DNA of 64,000 nt from an uncultured Granulosicoccaceae bacterium (GTDB taxonomy: Bacteria > Pseudomonadota > Gammaproteobacteria > Granulosicoccales > Granulosicoccaceae): contig CALLLW010000005.1 in assembly GCA_938007995.1 (NCBI GenBank), positions 1 through 64,000 of the forward strand, in the 5' to 3' direction. A program made the position numbers and the translations under genes. Shown here piece after piece: positions 62,538 through 64,000 of the stretch. How positions within the stretch are numbered: the first letter of the stretch is position 1; every line of letters begins with the position of its first letter. The notes beneath the pieces were generated by a model. That model was not told where the DNA came from. It did no database searches and worked only from the letters and a program-made list of their open reading frames with translations.

Positions 62538-63704
62538 TCAGAGTTCCAGCAGTTCCTGCAGTTTTTCTCTTTGCGCAACGCCATCGTTGTAGCCAAGTTC
62601 GATCAGATCCTGAGCAAAGTTTGAGTCGAACAGCAGGTAGCTAGTGAGCGGTCGGCCCTCTTTGGTCATCGCACCGAGGCCACTGAGCAGTATCCGCATA
62701 GAACGCGGAAAGCGTTTGACGTGCTTTGCAACAATCTCGCGTATATCAACGCTGGGAGAAATTACCAGAAAATCGACTGGCCGCAGGACAGAATCATTGT
62801 GGCGGAAGGTCACCTGCTTCGCTTGAACCAGCACTGAATTAATCCGCTTCAGCCGTTCGATGTCTGAATCGAGCCGGTCCATAAACAGCGTATCGAACAT
62901 ATAACCGGCGACAAAACCCACATTCGGGTATTTGGCCTGCGTGTTTCGCGGATCGTATTCGGTTTGCGGGTTCCGCACACTTATTATTAGTAGTTTATTT
63001 GCACCCAGATGCAGAGCCGGACTTAATGGTGCAGATTCACGCATTGAACCGTCGCCGTGGTGCTCGTTGTTGATCTTAACCGCCGGAAAAACCACTGGTA
63101 TCGCAATCGAGGCCATAAAGTGATCAACGCCAAGCCGGGCCGGCACTCCGAAGCGCCTGGTTCGTTCCCACGACTGAAGATCCTCCTGTCCCTCGAAGTA
63201 GGTCAGTGATGCACCTCTGGCATAGGAAGACGCTGTGATTCCCAGAGCACGCAGATGACCGCTTTGAATACACTGGCGCATACGTGCGAGGTTGATGTGA
63301 TTCTCGATCAGTGAGCGCAGCGGGGTGTTATCCAGTACTGAGTCCGGTTGCGAATCGCTGCTGCCACTGGCAAAAGACCAGACCCATCGCGCTGCAGTGC
63401 TGGTGGAGCTTTTCGCATCAGTGCGGACCACCATATCCATCTGCAGGTTTTCCCACATGCCGAGCAGTCGTTCGAGGCCATCGTGCAGATCCATCGACCG
63501 GGATGCGATCATACCGGCGTTCAATGACCCCGCAGAGGTGCCGGTAACTACCGGAAATGGTGAAGGTTGTTTGGCGGCGATCAGCTCTGAAACCGCTTTG
63601 AGCACGCCCACCTGATAAGCATTGCGAGCGCCACCACCAGGCAGTATCAAGCCGAGTGTTTGCTGTTCCTGCGTTTGCTTTTTGGAAAACCAGTGTATGC
63701 CCAT
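62538..63704 (-). CDS. patatin-like phospholipase
   Basis: 388 residues. The oxyanion loop is LPGGGARNAYQVGVL, the nucleophile Ser is in VTGTSAGSLNAG and the catalytic Asp is in HHGDGSMRE (DG dyad). It hydrolyses acyl lipids at the membrane. The C-terminal 120 residues (from about 270) have no named domain. There is no signal peptide. It stands alone on the minus strand. Confidence 0.9.
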   Translation of the reverse strand: MGIHWFSKKQTQEQQTLGLILPGGGARNAYQVGVLKAVSELIAAKQPSPFPVVTGTSAGSLNAGMIASRSMDLHDGLERLLGMWENLQMDMVVRTDAKSSTSTAARWVWSFASGSSDSQPDSVLDNTPLRSLIENHINLARMRQCIQSGHLRALGITASSYARGASLTYFEGQEDLQSWERTRRFGVPARLGVDHFMASIAIPVVFPAVKINNEHHGDGSMRESAPLSPALHLGANKLLIISVRNPQTEYDPRNTQAKYPNVGFVAGYMFDTLFMDRLDSDIERLKRINSVLVQAKQVTFRHNDSVLRPVDFLVISPSVDIREIVAKHVKRFPRSMRILLSGLGAMTKEGRPLTSYLLFDSNFAQDLIELGYNDGVAQREKLQELLEL

Positions 63705-63845
63705 ACCGCTGTGTGCTGCCTGAAGGTTTGATGCTGCAAACCTCTAAGCATAACAATAGCCAAGCCAGATTTGTGTTAACAGGAGGTTGAAAATCATTGT
63801 GCCTGATCTGAGGGCGTTAGATTCTGCCACATAATGCTCATTCGT

Positions 63846-63872
63846 GACCCATAAGCTGCGCTGTTATGGGTC
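63846..63872. promoter_or_regulatory. 9-bp inverted repeat before the last gene
   Basis: GACCCATAA (63846-63854) is inverted as TTATGGGTC (63864-63872) with a nine-base loop. It lies about 65 bases before the start of the partial gene at the end. It could be an operator or an RNA hairpin in its leader. Confidence 0.45.
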
Positions 63873-63937
63873 GAATTCACCTTCATATAATTTGCAGGAG
63901 GAATTCGCTTTTAACGTTTTTCAACACGTTTAGCAAA

Positions 63938-64000
63938 ATGAAGAGGTTTACTGGCGCAGCGACAATGGCCGCTGCTGTTGGACAAGTCGTTCCTGCAGGC
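63938..64000 (+). CDS. start of a gene cut by the window end
   Basis: Twenty-one codons beginning MKRFTGAATMAAAVG, a basic start with a hydrophobic stretch that could be a signal peptide. A strong AGGAGG at 63896-63901 is too far (36 bases) to serve this ATG and has no start codon at the right distance, so the true start is unsure. Confidence 0.35.
   Translation, partial: MKRFTGAATMAAAVGQVVPAG

Overview
The window looks like chromosome from a marine gammaproteobacterium. The evidence is moderate GC content, a probable DMSP lyase, a SulP anion transporter, dense alternating short operons and gammaproteobacterial-looking housekeeping proteins (CysS, peptide deformylase, glucokinase). A Granulosicoccus-type relative is a guess; there is no rRNA or other phylogenetic marker to confirm it. 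I saw no tRNA, rRNA or CRISPR array.

Layout. 0-6.4 kb is an AT-richer accessory stretch. It holds a cut-off FCD-type regulator, a PNPOx-fold protein behind a perfect palindrome, a TniQ-like zinc-finger protein divergent from an intact tyrosine recombinase, the C-terminal part of a PP2C phosphatase, and an IS66 remnant with tnpB fused to the end of tnpC. 6.6-12 kb is sugar-acid and general catabolism: ManD-type dehydratase, old yellow enzyme, keto-pentenoate hydratase-like protein, methyltransferase and glucokinase, with a seven-copy pentanucleotide repeat ahead of the old yellow enzyme gene. 12-22 kb is mostly housekeeping: OmpA-like coiled-coil protein, CysS, HAD phosphatase, VOC protein, peptide deformylase, the pseudouridine pair psuK-psuG, a DMT exporter and an EEP-family nuclease. 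21.5-25.4 kb carries a GFA-family protein, the probable DMSP lyase, SulP and a tandem universal stress protein.

25.4-39.2 kb is the clearest functional unit, a galactoside locus. A divergent nucleotidyltransferase precedes GH36 alpha-galactosidase, galactokinase, GalT and GH42 beta-galactosidase, whose genes overlap or nearly abut. A carbohydrate ABC importer (ATPase divergent; binding protein, two permeases) and a PhyH-family dioxygenase follow. Together these would import a galactoside, release galactose and feed it to the Leloir pathway. No galE and no dedicated regulator is present.

39.5-43 kb is a histidine kinase, response regulator and two secreted four-EF-hand proteins all on the minus strand, a candidate calcium-response locus. 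43-58 kb has a class III aminotransferase, envelope proteins (DM13 and spondin-domain lipoproteins, a beta-barrel, DUF547), a glycosyltransferase/phosphotransferase group, and an NqrB/RnfD-like membrane protein overlapping a DUF2330 protein. 58.5-64 kb has a BtuF-like protein without signal peptide, an Lnt-like membrane nitrilase that lacks its catalytic cysteine, DUF937, a Prx5-type peroxiredoxin and a patatin-like phospholipase.

Recurring themes are short tandem repeats in both genes and intergenic DNA, and frequent TTG or GTG starts. No single spectacular new system is obvious. The best leads are the TniQ/recombinase pair, the NqrB-like/DUF2330 pair, the Lnt-like pseudoenzyme, the EF-hand two-component locus and the galactoside locus.
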